A DNA stretch of 24,148 nt from JAFGSZ01 sp964492185. Its GTDB lineage: Bacteria > Bacteroidota > Bacteroidia > Bacteroidales > UBA10428. The position numbers were made by a program, and so were the translations under genes. The notes beneath the pieces were generated by a model that was not told the origin of the DNA, made no database searches, and worked only from the letters and a program-made list of their open reading frames with translations. The stretch is from positions 1 through 24,148 of the forward strand of contig CAZBJH010000042.1 of NCBI GenBank assembly GCA_964492185.1. The letters run 5' to 3'. This document shows, in pieces, positions 1 through 5,811 of this stretch (its first letter is position 1; every line of letters starts with the position of its first letter).

Positions 1-52
1 GTGGTATACTTTTGAAATGAAATAGTGGTATGGTTTTCAAGTGAAGGAAACA
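1..52. mobile_element. Possible IS21-like element end
   Basis: Two imperfect tandem copies of a ~24-bp motif beginning GTGGTAT and carrying a TTTT(G/C)AA core occur at 1-24 and 25-48, followed by CA at about 51-52. Tandem subterminal repeats of this kind, ending in CA, are typical of Bacteroidota IS21-family ends. The transposase genes would lie left of the window. The call rests on pattern resemblance only. The sequence just to the right changes abruptly into the LanC-like fragment, which fits an insertion boundary. Confidence 0.35.
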
Positions 53-156
53 CTCGAATAAACATTCTTTATGTTTTGAAAAAGGCTTAGCAGGGATTGC
101 ATGGGGGCTGCATTATTTAAGTGATCAAGGTTTTTTAGAGGGAGATTTAGACGAGT
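53..156 (+). pseudogene. LanC-like (lanthionine synthetase C family) fragment
   Basis: The + frame reads FEKGLAGIAWGLHYLSDQGF and then LEGDLDE before the frame runs to a stop at 177-179. The 'GLAGI(G/A)WGL.YL..QGF.EGD.DE' pattern is what I know from LanC-like proteins of Bacteroidota, which belong to lanthionine or thioether peptide clusters. Only about 30 codons remain, with no start codon and no rest of the fold. The left side meets the putative IS end. The right side runs into the 3' end of the orphan toxin tip on the other strand, so a recombination joint lies near 147-156. The identification rests on one motif. Confidence 0.45.
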
Positions 157-1649
157 TTCTTTTGTTCTTGGTAAAATGAATTAATTTTATTCTGTACATT
201 ACTATAATCGGTTATTGAAAGTGTCGTAAAATCTACTAAATCCTCATAATTATTTTGTCTTAGATTATCTTTTAGGGCAGATAGTTCATGAACTATAACT
301 GAAAGTCTGCTTAATAAAACATCAATTTTTGCATTTGCAGTGTTGTCAAAAACAATGGCGTTTTTATGATTCTCCAAATGCTGTTTTAAGGAGTTTATTT
401 GCATAGAAAGGCTTTCTATATTCGAATTAATGACATTAATAGTACTTCCCGTAGAGTTTGAATCTAAAGAATTGTAAGTTGATTTAATATTATTTAGCAT
501 TTGTTCAACAACAAAAAGTGAATCTAACTTGATGCTAGATTCTTCTTTATTGTAGTTGTTAATATCGGAATATTTTTTCTTGAGCAAATCTATTGAAGTT
601 CCTTCAAAAATACTTATAAACTTATTGTGTGCATTTTTTATTTTGGTTACAGTTTTTGGTTCTCCCAAGTCAAATCCTGTTGAATGTTCGATAAGGAAAC
701 GCACGTAAGGTCTTGTCGTTTGTATCTGTGGATTCTTTTTATAATATATATCAATAGCCATTGCAAAACCATGCTCGCTAATTTTCCCTGCTCCGTATTT
801 ATCATTAACTTCTCTCAATGCGAGGGTACCAATAGGCTTATTACTATATTTGGACTTAAGAGCATCATATACCCCTTTAGCTACTAGGCTTTCTTTCACT
901 TTATTTAGCACGATTGCAAATTCTTTATGTGCTTTCAAGTTCTTACCTAAGAATTCAATTGTTTCTGTATTTTGTTTAATATACTCAAAAGGATCTCCAG
1001 CTTCTTGAACTCCCTCGTAAGTCATGTATATTTCCCGAACTCTTTTATAAGCATCTAAACGAGAAGGTTCGCTCCACTTCTTTGGAACCCATCCTTGCAT
1101 ATCCTCGTTTGCAAACCATTCTTCTACTGCCGGGTCAATGGAAAAAGTCACATTATCAGTAAGCGTGAATTCCCCATCATGTACACTAGAATAAAGAATT
1201 TCCTGTCCATTGATTAAAACAGTCATTCCCGGAATATTTTCAATAATCTTTCCATCAGCAGTACAACTAACCACTAGTTTTATTTCACCATCTTTTGAAG
1301 ATACTTTTTTATCCGATTCGGTATTGTAGTGCCCGTTCCAAATAAATTGCCCTTCGTATTTTTCAGTGTCCCAGGTATTGTTTTCAGTATCTTTTAAGAT
1401 GTCATTGTCCATGTAATAAAGGACATCATTATTATTGGTTTCATCATCCTTTAAAGCTAAAAACTGAACACTCTTAACACTTCTGAGTTCCTCAATCCCA
1501 TCAATTTTGCTTATGTCATTTATCCGATACTTAACTTTTAAATTGTTGATATCCGGCACAAATTCTTCACTGATGTTGTAAATCTCAAAGGCTTTTTGTT
1601 CTTGCTCCATCGCCCCCTCTTCCTCCTCCTGCGTCCAAGCAAACAACAT
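147..1649 (-). CDS. Orphan polymorphic-toxin C-terminal module (M15-peptidase-like tip)
   Basis: A 500-aa open frame with no signal peptide. Its first 13 residues (MLFAWTQEEEEGA) match the boundary sequence inside the 1402-aa toxin (MLFAWAQEEEEGA). The frame stays open upstream through KYQWDLIHDPRT and then meets a stop, so it is a toxin tip cut from its body. After 'EEEEGA' the two proteins share nothing obvious. Residues about 290-302 read ISEHGFAMAIDI, with H293 and D300 spaced as in the SxHxxGxAxD zinc motif of M15 (VanY / endolysin-type) peptidases. The usual Gly is Ala, and I could not find the family's third ligand. The last ~130 residues look like helical or coiled-coil sequence. Likely activity is cutting peptidoglycan peptides if delivered. 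As it stands it cannot be exported alone. No immunity gene follows inside the window, because the frame ends at the LanC-fragment joint. It is a silent cassette or decaying relic; the intact 500 codons favour a fairly recent event. Confidence 0.7.
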   Translation of the reverse strand: MLFAWTQEEEEGAMEQEQKAFEIYNISEEFVPDINNLKVKYRINDISKIDGIEELRSVKSVQFLALKDDETNNNDVLYYMDNDILKDTENNTWDTEKYEGQFIWNGHYNTESDKKVSSKDGEIKLVVSCTADGKIIENIPGMTVLINGQEILYSSVHDGEFTLTDNVTFSIDPAVEEWFANEDMQGWVPKKWSEPSRLDAYKRVREIYMTYEGVQEAGDPFEYIKQNTETIEFLGKNLKAHKEFAIVLNKVKESLVAKGVYDALKSKYSNKPIGTLALREVNDKYGAGKISEHGFAMAIDIYYKKNPQIQTTRPYVRFLIEHSTGFDLGEPKTVTKIKNAHNKFISIFEGTSIDLLKKKYSDINNYNKEESSIKLDSLFVVEQMLNNIKSTYNSLDSNSTGSTINVINSNIESLSMQINSLKQHLENHKNAIVFDNTANAKIDVLLSRLSVIVHELSALKDNLRQNNYEDLVDFTTLSITDYSNVQNKINSFYQEQKKLV

Positions 1650-1685
1650 CGTCCGCGGGTCGTGAATAAGGTCCCATTGGTATTT
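1611..1685 (-). repeat. Retained toxin constant-region boundary (copy A)
   Basis: This 75-bp stretch matches 7225-7299 on the same strand at about 65 of 75 positions by hand count, including a 22-bp identical run over the EEEEG codons. It encodes KYQWDLIHDP.TMLFAW.QEEEEGA. Similarity stops at both ends: unrelated sequence lies upstream, and the tips differ downstream. It is long enough to act as a recombination seam between the orphan tip and the full toxin gene. Confidence 0.8.
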
Positions 1686-1803
1686 GTGCGTGCACCACCA
1701 AAAAACAGCCTTTCAGCCTCCAATACAGCGGTTTTAATCGTGTCAAAGAACGTTTATAGATACTGTTTTCAAAGATATAAAAAATTGCCCTGCATCCTTT
1801 TTT

Positions 1804-1990
1804 CTTCAATTGAAGTTTTTTAAACTGAGATTGACAATAAAAACGGCGCATAATTCAGTATAAAACACATTAAAACGATGTTTTATACCCCCGGCCATTA
1901 TGCGCCATTTCGGTGCTTCGTGGATAGGTTGGTGGTTTGCGATAGCTTTTTCTTTCAACTGAAGATTTCAATTGAAGGTTTTCAGTTGAA
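1804..1990. promoter_or_regulatory. Four copies of a TTCARYTGAA palindrome around the nested repeat
   Basis: TTCAATTGAA (in 1804-1815), TTCAACTGAA (1954-1963), TTCAATTGAA (1967-1976) and TTCAGTTGAA (1981-1990). The last three are spaced 13-14 bp apart. Palindromic 10-mers at regular spacing look like binding sites for a dimeric DNA-binding protein. No partner gene is evident, so the role is inferred. Confidence 0.4.
1845..1906. repeat. Nested perfect inverted repeat
   Basis: The outer arms GGCGCATAAT (1845-1854) and ATTATGCGCC (1897-1906) are perfect complements. Inside them, GTATAAAACA (1858-1867) and TGTTTTATAC (1879-1888) are also perfect complements around an 11-nt loop. Two perfect 10-bp stems separated by short asymmetric spacers suggest a structured recombination site, a mobile-element end or a cruciform. 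It does not end in a U-run, so a terminator is unlikely. Confidence 0.75.
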
Positions 1991-2028
1991 GAAAAAAATA
2001 AATGTTTACTGCATGATGATGATGTGCT

Positions 2029-2128
2029 GTTAAAACGGGCAATAACATGCGGTACGGTTGATTAGGAGTACCTGGCTGGCTCAAGAAGGTACAGCGTTGA
2101 TAAAAGCTAAGGTTATTCTCGTTTTAAT
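2029..2128. repeat. Long imperfect inverted repeat, possible structured RNA
   Basis: The arm 2029-2046 (GTTAAAACGGGCAATAAC) pairs with 2111-2128 (GTTATTCTCGTTTTAA region) with one bulge and one or two mismatches. The ~64-nt loop contains a further GGTAC/GTACC pair. It could be a folded RNA or a recombination site; I do not recognise a family. Confidence 0.35.
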
Positions 2129-2406
2129 AGCATGTGGATGGTTGTTTTAACTGCCTTTATCTTCCTGTTTAAATTTAACTGCAATGTTTATTCTATGGTA
2201 CCGGTGGGCAAGGAAAAAACCGGGAAAACAGCCTTGAGCTAGCGTTGGCCAGTGGCTGCAAATAGCGGAGAGAGGAACGAACGGAGCGGTTTGCGGACAC
2301 TCAGGGAACGAAGTGCGAGCCGTCTGCGAGTACGACCGAGGCCGTGGCCTGGAAGGCGACGAAGGAGCCGGAAGGACGCGTGGCGTTTACGCTGAGGCTT
2401 TGGCGT

Positions 2407-2449
2407 GGTTATTGATTTTCGGGTTGGCTCTGTGAGCTGGTCAATAACC
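2407..2449. repeat. Inverted repeat GGTTATTGA / TCAATAACC
   Basis: Perfect 9-bp arms at 2407-2415 and 2441-2449 around a 25-nt loop inside the G-rich segment. Function unknown. Confidence 0.5.
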
Positions 2450-2492
2450 ATGACAAAGGCGAACCGAGGGAGTTAGCAGGCGAGCCTAACAC

Positions 2493-2563
2493 GGCAGCGG
2501 AGGGATTTTTTTATTTTACCACAAAGGAACGACTGGTAATATAAAAAAATACCGGGAGCTGCC
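2493..2563. repeat. Three-tier hairpin in G-rich segment
   Basis: The outer arms GGCAGC (2493-2498) and GCTGCC (2558-2563), the middle T-rich and A-rich arms, and the inner TACCA / TGGTA arms nest in register around an AAAGGAACGA loop. A 71-bp nested palindrome is unlikely to be chance. It could be an RNA fold or an end of a small mobile element. Confidence 0.5.
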
Positions 2564-2748
2564 ATGAGGAGGGCGGAGGAACTGCAAAAAGCATGACAAG
2601 CTGCGAGGAACGAGCACCCGCAGGGCGGCAAGGCTCTATTTTATACCTTTAAAAATAAACACTTTATAAAATTGTGCCTTGACGGCTTGGCATGATTTTT
2701 TGCTGACGACAACTGACGAATACCGCTTTACCGGCTTTGTGGGTGGGG

Positions 2749-3042
2749 TTATTTGCGTTTCTTCCAGATTTTCGGGTTTCTGCTGGTATGCTGGACGGCT
2801 AAAACATAGACGGTTCCATCTTCAACAATAAAGAATATTCCATAAGGAAAACGCTCCGTTAAAGCCCTTTGAATATTTTTATAAACTACCTGAAAATGAC
2901 TTGGGTTCCTTCGGATGGCATTAAGTTTTGCATCTAAAGCCAATAAAAACTCATTCCCTAAGCTTTCTCTTTTATCATTGTACCAGTTAGCTGCTTCAGT
3001 GGCATCTAATTCTGCAAAAGGTTTAATAATTAGCCTATGCAT
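2749..3042 (-). CDS. Type II toxin, RelE/ParE family
   Basis: A 97-aa basic protein with the RelE/ParE pattern: an N-terminal 'I.P.AE.D..EA..WY' helix start, a central 'I..NP..F..VY..I.RA....FPYGIFF.V' strand block, and a C-terminal 'V.VLAV.H..R.P..W..R'. Length and the final basic 'WKKRK' fit the family. Members either cut ribosome-bound mRNA (RelE) or inhibit gyrase (ParE); this sequence alone does not tell which. Its start codon shares one base with the stop of the upstream antitoxin (TGATG), so the pair is translationally coupled. It appears intact. Confidence 0.88.
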   Translation of the reverse strand: MHRLIIKPFAELDATEAANWYNDKRESLGNEFLLALDAKLNAIRRNPSHFQVVYKNIQRALTERFPYGIFFIVEDGTVYVLAVQHTSRNPKIWKKRK

Positions 3043-3260
3043 CAGAACTGGCTTTTTATCCTGGCTTTAACTTCGTTCCAGCTTGAGCCTTCATCAGGGT
3101 TGTTTTTATGGGCTTCAAGCCTTTCATCCAGTATTTGCTTAGTTTCTGCCGATAATTCAACCTGTTCATCATTTTCAGCAATACTGTCCCAAATGGCTTC
3201 TACCATTAAAATGCGCTCTGGAACACTCATTTTTAATATGTCTTGCATTATTTGTGTCAT
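3042..3260 (-). CDS. Antitoxin, putative addiction-module component family
   Basis: A 72-aa acidic protein matching the addiction-module component family paired with ParE/RelE toxins: 'ILKMSVPERILMVEAIWDSI' at the N-terminus, then 'LSAETKQILDERL.AH..NP.EG.SW.EVKARI'. In this family the N-terminal half binds DNA and the C-terminal helix wraps the toxin. It is the first gene of a two-gene operon, with the toxin starting in its stop codon. Autorepression is expected from the family; I do not see a clear operator palindrome just upstream. Confidence 0.88.
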   Translation of the reverse strand: MTQIMQDILKMSVPERILMVEAIWDSIAENDEQVELSAETKQILDERLEAHKNNPDEGSSWNEVKARIKSQF

Positions 3261-3289
3261 ACTACAAATTTAACGATTTTTACCCAGAT

Positions 3290-3574
3290 TTAGTTCTGTT
3301 TCAACGGATAATATTTCTCTAACTCCTTCTGTAAGTTCTCTAAATTATCCGTGCTTTACCTTTCTGTTGAGCTTGCATATTTATGCCATGCCATATACTG
3401 AACCTCTCTTAAATTATAGTGCTGCAGCCAGTTTGTAATTACCGAAGCCCGTATTTGTGCCATGCTGTTTAAGTGTGGTTTATATCGGTTTATTATCTTT
3501 TTTATTCTTGACATACCACGAACTAGTCGCTTTTTATGGAACAAATAATTTCCTTCTATTTCTTTATTTAAAGA
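3290..3574 (-). pseudogene. Tyrosine recombinase C-terminal fragment, catalytic Tyr replaced by stop
   Basis: The frame contains SMAQIRASVITNWLQHYNLR then EVQYMAWHKYASSTER. In Bacteroidota integrases this block is usually QIRAS.I..WL...NLREVQY.AGHRY.SSTE.Y. The box Arg (QIRAS), the NLREVQ Arg and the WH/GH His are visible. At the expected catalytic Tyr the codon is TAA (3356-3358). Beyond it the same frame stays open and reads STDNLENLQKELEKYYPLKQ, the normal tail of such proteins, to a stop at 3290-3292. So one nonsense change removed the nucleophile. The usual 'GH' is also 'WH'. The N-terminal two thirds are missing; the frame meets a stop and a half REP sequence at about 3580. It cannot be active. 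Confidence 0.75.
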
Positions 3575-3580
3575 CTTCTC

Positions 3581-3591
3581 CGCTTGTGCCT
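3581..3591 (-). repeat. Half REP sequence beside the RAYT gene
   Basis: On the minus strand this reads AGGCACAAGCG, the left arm of the REP palindromes found on the other side of the transposase gene at 4233-4254 and 4444-4465. Only the one arm is present. It sits between the dead recombinase and the end of the transposase gene. Confidence 0.5.
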
Positions 3592-3601
3592 AATAATTAG
3601 T

Positions 3602-4150
3602 TCAACATAATAATTCAACATCTATCAATCCTTTAATTCTACAATAATCCCTGGCACTGCTATAAACATAATTTTCCGGGTTATCAACTATTCCTTCAGC
3701 TACTGGATTATTATGCAAATAATCCAGTTTTTGATCCATAATTTTATTGTCTGTAAGTTCAATAGGCATATTATGCTGTTGCCAGAACTGAAATTTATTA
3801 TTGTTGCTATTTTGCCTGCCTGCACGTTCCATCATCCATAGCATCCATTCCCGCCTGCTTTCCTGTATGTTTTCTTTTATTGTATCCTTTAATTTTCGTG
3901 AAGTATAGCTTTTCATGTCCCTGACAATATCTTCCAATTTATTTTTATTACTGCCAATTATCATATGTACATGGCTTGTCATTATTATCCATGCATAAAT
4001 ATCTAAACCTTTCTCTTTTTGGCAGTATTTCCAACTTTCAATTAAAATGTCTTTATACTCATTACGTATAAAAACATCTATCCAATAAACAGTGGCAAAG
4101 CTTATAAAGTATATACCTTCCGGGTTTTTAAATTTATATTTTCTGCTCAT
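3602..4150 (-). CDS. REP-associated tyrosine transposase (RAYT, Y1 HUH family)
   Basis: A 182-aa protein of the IS200-like/TnpA_REP family. It has the HUH metal motif at H60-V-H62 (MTSHVHMII) and a candidate nucleophile Y82 (MKSYTSRKL). The C-terminal block 'FWQQHNMPIEL....I..QKLDYLHNNPV..G.V..PE.Y.YSSARDY' is diagnostic of RAYTs in Bacteroidota. The length is normal and the frame intact. These single-strand endonucleases cut REP-type hairpins and are thought to spread them, and are usually a single chromosomal gene, not part of an IS. The neighbourhood agrees: a half REP follows its 3' end, and at least five related palindromes lie within 600 bp upstream of its start. Confidence 0.88.
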   Translation of the reverse strand: MSRKYKFKNPEGIYFISFATVYWIDVFIRNEYKDILIESWKYCQKEKGLDIYAWIIMTSHVHMIIGSNKNKLEDIVRDMKSYTSRKLKDTIKENIQESRREWMLWMMERAGRQNSNNNKFQFWQQHNMPIELTDNKIMDQKLDYLHNNPVAEGIVDNPENYVYSSARDYCRIKGLIDVELLC

Positions 4151-4217
4151 TAGTATTGGAAAAAAACGAACCTATAAATTTAGAAAATATATTGAAAGCC
4201 TGAAAGACACAAGCAGG

Positions 4218-4263
4218 GCACTGTTAGTAAAGGGCACAAGCGGACGCTTGCGCCAGTTTGGGG
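4218..4263. repeat. REP element, copy 1
   Basis: 46 bp identical to 4429-4474. It contains the palindrome GGCACAAGCG-GA-CGCTTGCGCC (4233-4254, one mismatch), then CAGTTTGGGG. It has a stem-loop with a short conserved flank, as expected for a RAYT substrate. Confidence 0.75.
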
Positions 4264-4341
4264 GGATTGTTAAAACACTTATTGACGCTTTTATTACCAA
4301 AAGAAAAATACAACAGTTAGCAATATAACCCCCACCACAAA

Positions 4342-4382
4342 AACAAAAAGGTCCAAGTGAGACACTTGAACCAGTTTTTGTT
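4342..4382. repeat. REP-like strong hairpin, possible bidirectional terminator
   Basis: The arm 4342-4359 pairs with 4363-4382 around the loop AGA, with a 2-nt bulge. The core GTCCAAGTG / CACTTGAAC is a variant of the REP palindrome, and the outer AACAAAAA / TTTTTGTT arms extend it. A run of A precedes it and a run of T follows, so it could also end transcription in either direction. Confidence 0.55.
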
Positions 4383-4404
4383 TTTTATCACCCTTACAAA
4401 ACTA

Positions 4405-4427
4405 CAACAAGCTTGGACCAGTTGGGG
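4405..4427. repeat. Half REP copy
   Basis: ACAAGCTTGGACCAGTTGGGG resembles the right arm and flank of the REP consensus (CTTG.ACCAGTT.GGGG). The left arm is degenerate. Confidence 0.45.
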
Positions 4428-4428
4428 T

Positions 4429-4474
4429 GCACTGTTAGTAAAGGGCACAAGCGGACGCTTGCGCCAGTTTGGGG
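4429..4474. repeat. REP element, copy 2
   Basis: Identical over 46 bp to 4218-4263, with its palindrome at 4444-4465. Exact identity implies recent copying or conversion. Confidence 0.75.
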
Positions 4475-4659
4475 AATCGAAAGGTCGCAAGGCGTTTGCT
4501 GTATAAAAAAAGGCTATCCAAGTTGCATCCCGACAATTATCGGGTTCGAATTAGCATTTGTTTAGTTTGCCAGTGCCAGCGAGTTAAATATCATATTGAC
4601 TTTTTCCGTAAAAAAATTACTACCAGCGATAAATTGTATCGTTTAGGATGCAGCATAGA

Positions 4660-4725
4660 GTCCAGGCGGGACACTTGAACTAGTTTTATGGCTTGGCTTT
4701 GCGCATTCTTGGACTAGTGGGGGGA
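4660..4725. repeat. Degenerate REP pair
   Basis: GTCCAGGCG-GGA-CACTTGAAC (4660-4680) followed by TAGTTTTATGG, then CTTGGACTAGTGGGGG (about 4709-4724). Both keep the REP arm and the '(C/T)(C/T)AGT..GGGG'-type flank. From 4475 to 4659 and from 4726 to 4912 I see no gene. Confidence 0.45.
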
Positions 4726-4912
4726 ACTTTAAAACTAAACAGGCGTTCAGTTAAATGTCAAAACCGCAAGATAGGTATTGAAATTTTAGGCGACGAAGTT
4801 GCCGCTCGGCTATGCCGCTTTTTGAGTTTACGAAATCCCGGTTTTGGGAGATCAAAGAATTGGAGTGAAGCGGAAATCAGCGAAGCTAAACTTCCCCGAG
4901 CGAGGGTCTACC

Positions 4913-5098
4913 GTGTTGGATATCGACAATGAGGTTGTACTCAAGACCATAGAAATACGCAAAAGCATCAAAATTGCACTGCCCGATGCCATAATCGCTG
5001 CCACGGCTTTGGTCTACGATTTTACGCTGCTCAGCCGTAATACGAAAGACTTTAAAAATATCCCTGAACTGAAATTACAGAACCCGTGGGAGGTTTGA
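4913..5098 (+). pseudogene. VapC-type PIN-domain toxin, C-terminal remnant
   Basis: From 4913 the frame reads VLDIDNEVVLKTIEIRKSIK, then LPDAIIAATALVYDFTLLSR and NTKDFKNIPELKLQNPW. This is the second half of a VapC PIN nuclease: the 'LPDA.IAATAL' helix with its acidic residue, then '(T/S)RNTKDF..I'. The first half, which carries the N-terminal 'DTN' acid and the middle Glu, is missing. The frame is open upstream to an ATG at 4844, but those ~23 codons do not look like VapC. No VapB antitoxin is visible. The remnant cannot form the four-acid active site. It converges tail to tail on the 233-aa gene. Confidence 0.75.
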
Positions 5099-5103
5099 GC
5101 CGC

Positions 5104-5805
5104 TTAATTGACATCCTTCTTTTTTATCCATCCGGTTACCAACCGCTTTCCTAAAAACTCTATTTTTAACCAGTCTCCCTTTTCTTCCAGCACGGTGGCA
5201 ACGTCCCCTTTGATTAAGAACATTTTTGTGGCCGTGCCCGGTTCGCTGTAAATAATGCTTTTGTCCACCTGGACTTCTTTTACTTTAATATCCAGGTACT
5301 TTCCTATGTAATCCTTATCATCCTTTTTGCCACGGTTATAAAGAAGTTTAAGCGCAAAGCTTGGTAAGCGTTCGATTCTTATTAATTCGATTAATTGCCC
5401 TCCATTAACGGACATGCTTTCCCCTTCACACTCAAAATATTCAGGAACTACAATAAAAGAATTTTTTATTTGCCCATCTTTGATGTAGTCAGTGTCTAAA
5501 ACGATATAAAACTCTCCGTTATCATTTAATTTGTTGATGTTAAGGAAAGATTCCGTAGTCTTGGGGTTATAATCTAAAAAACCAACAATTGATTCTGTTA
5601 ATGGAAAATCAAGCTCATATCTATCTTCAGTATATACGAAATTTAAGGAATTCCGACCTGTTATCACTGTAAAACTAAACTCGTTATATTCATTCTCCCC
5701 ATTATAGATATCTGCCCAAATTCCTTGCATGCAGTTAATTTGTGCCTTAACTGTAAACATGCTAAATATTAAAAAAAGAGATATAGCTACTTTATTCATA
5801 ATCAT
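5104..5805 (-). CDS. Exported protein with C-terminal SH3-like domain, candidate immunity protein
   Basis: A 233-aa protein. Residues 1-22 are a signal peptide (MNKVAISLFLIFSMFTVKAQ), and MIM offers two starts two codons apart. The middle (about 25-165) is beta-rich and I do not recognise it. Residues about 178-233 look like a bacterial SH3 (SH3b) domain: 'IIYSEPGTATKMFLIKGD.' then 'VLEEKGDWLKIEF.....TGWIKKKDV'. SH3b domains often bind cell-wall peptides. The start lies 6 bp after the stop of the 1402-aa toxin on the same strand, so the two are surely co-transcribed. The position right after a polymorphic toxin gene, and the predicted export to where a peptidoglycan hydrolase would act, make it the best candidate for the immunity protein of the GH19-type tip. 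That role is inferred from position. It could instead be a wall-binding accessory. Confidence 0.6.
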   Translation of the reverse strand: MIMNKVAISLFLIFSMFTVKAQINCMQGIWADIYNGENEYNEFSFTVITGRNSLNFVYTEDRYELDFPLTESIVGFLDYNPKTTESFLNINKLNDNGEFYIVLDTDYIKDGQIKNSFIVVPEYFECEGESMSVNGGQLIELIRIERLPSFALKLLYNRGKKDDKDYIGKYLDIKVKEVQVDKSIIYSEPGTATKMFLIKGDVATVLEEKGDWLKIEFLGKRLVTGWIKKKDVN

Positions 5806-5811
5806 TATTTT

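Larger units (their letters stand above)
1686..2748. other. Non-coding stretch rich in inverted repeats
   Basis: No convincing gene is seen. The short open frames here look accidental, although about 24 codons just upstream of the orphan-tip joint (1681-1756, minus) read TFFDTIKTAVLEAERLFFGG and may be a remnant of an unknown gene. The left half is AT-rich with palindromes. About 2190-2640 is clearly richer in G and contains word-like repeats such as GGAACGA(A/G) and GCGAG. The individual inverted repeats are listed separately. Confidence 0.6.

Noticed and set aside
1538..1851. Short minus-strand frames (61 and 88 aa) across the orphan-tip joint
   Set aside because: They run over the boundary codons in the wrong frame and join unrelated sequences; no family pattern covers a whole frame.
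1845..1906. Nested palindrome as an intrinsic terminator
   Set aside because: No T-run follows either arm and there is no gene directly upstream in either direction that it would terminate.
2239..2451. 70-aa minus-strand open frame in the G-rich island
   Set aside because: Its composition is dominated by Arg/Leu from the G-rich DNA, there is no recognisable motif, and the hairpin at 2407-2449 lies within it. Judged accidental.
4469..4932. Two + strand frames (69 and 79 aa) after the REP cluster
   Set aside because: They start inside REP sequence and have no conserved pattern; codon use looks non-coding.
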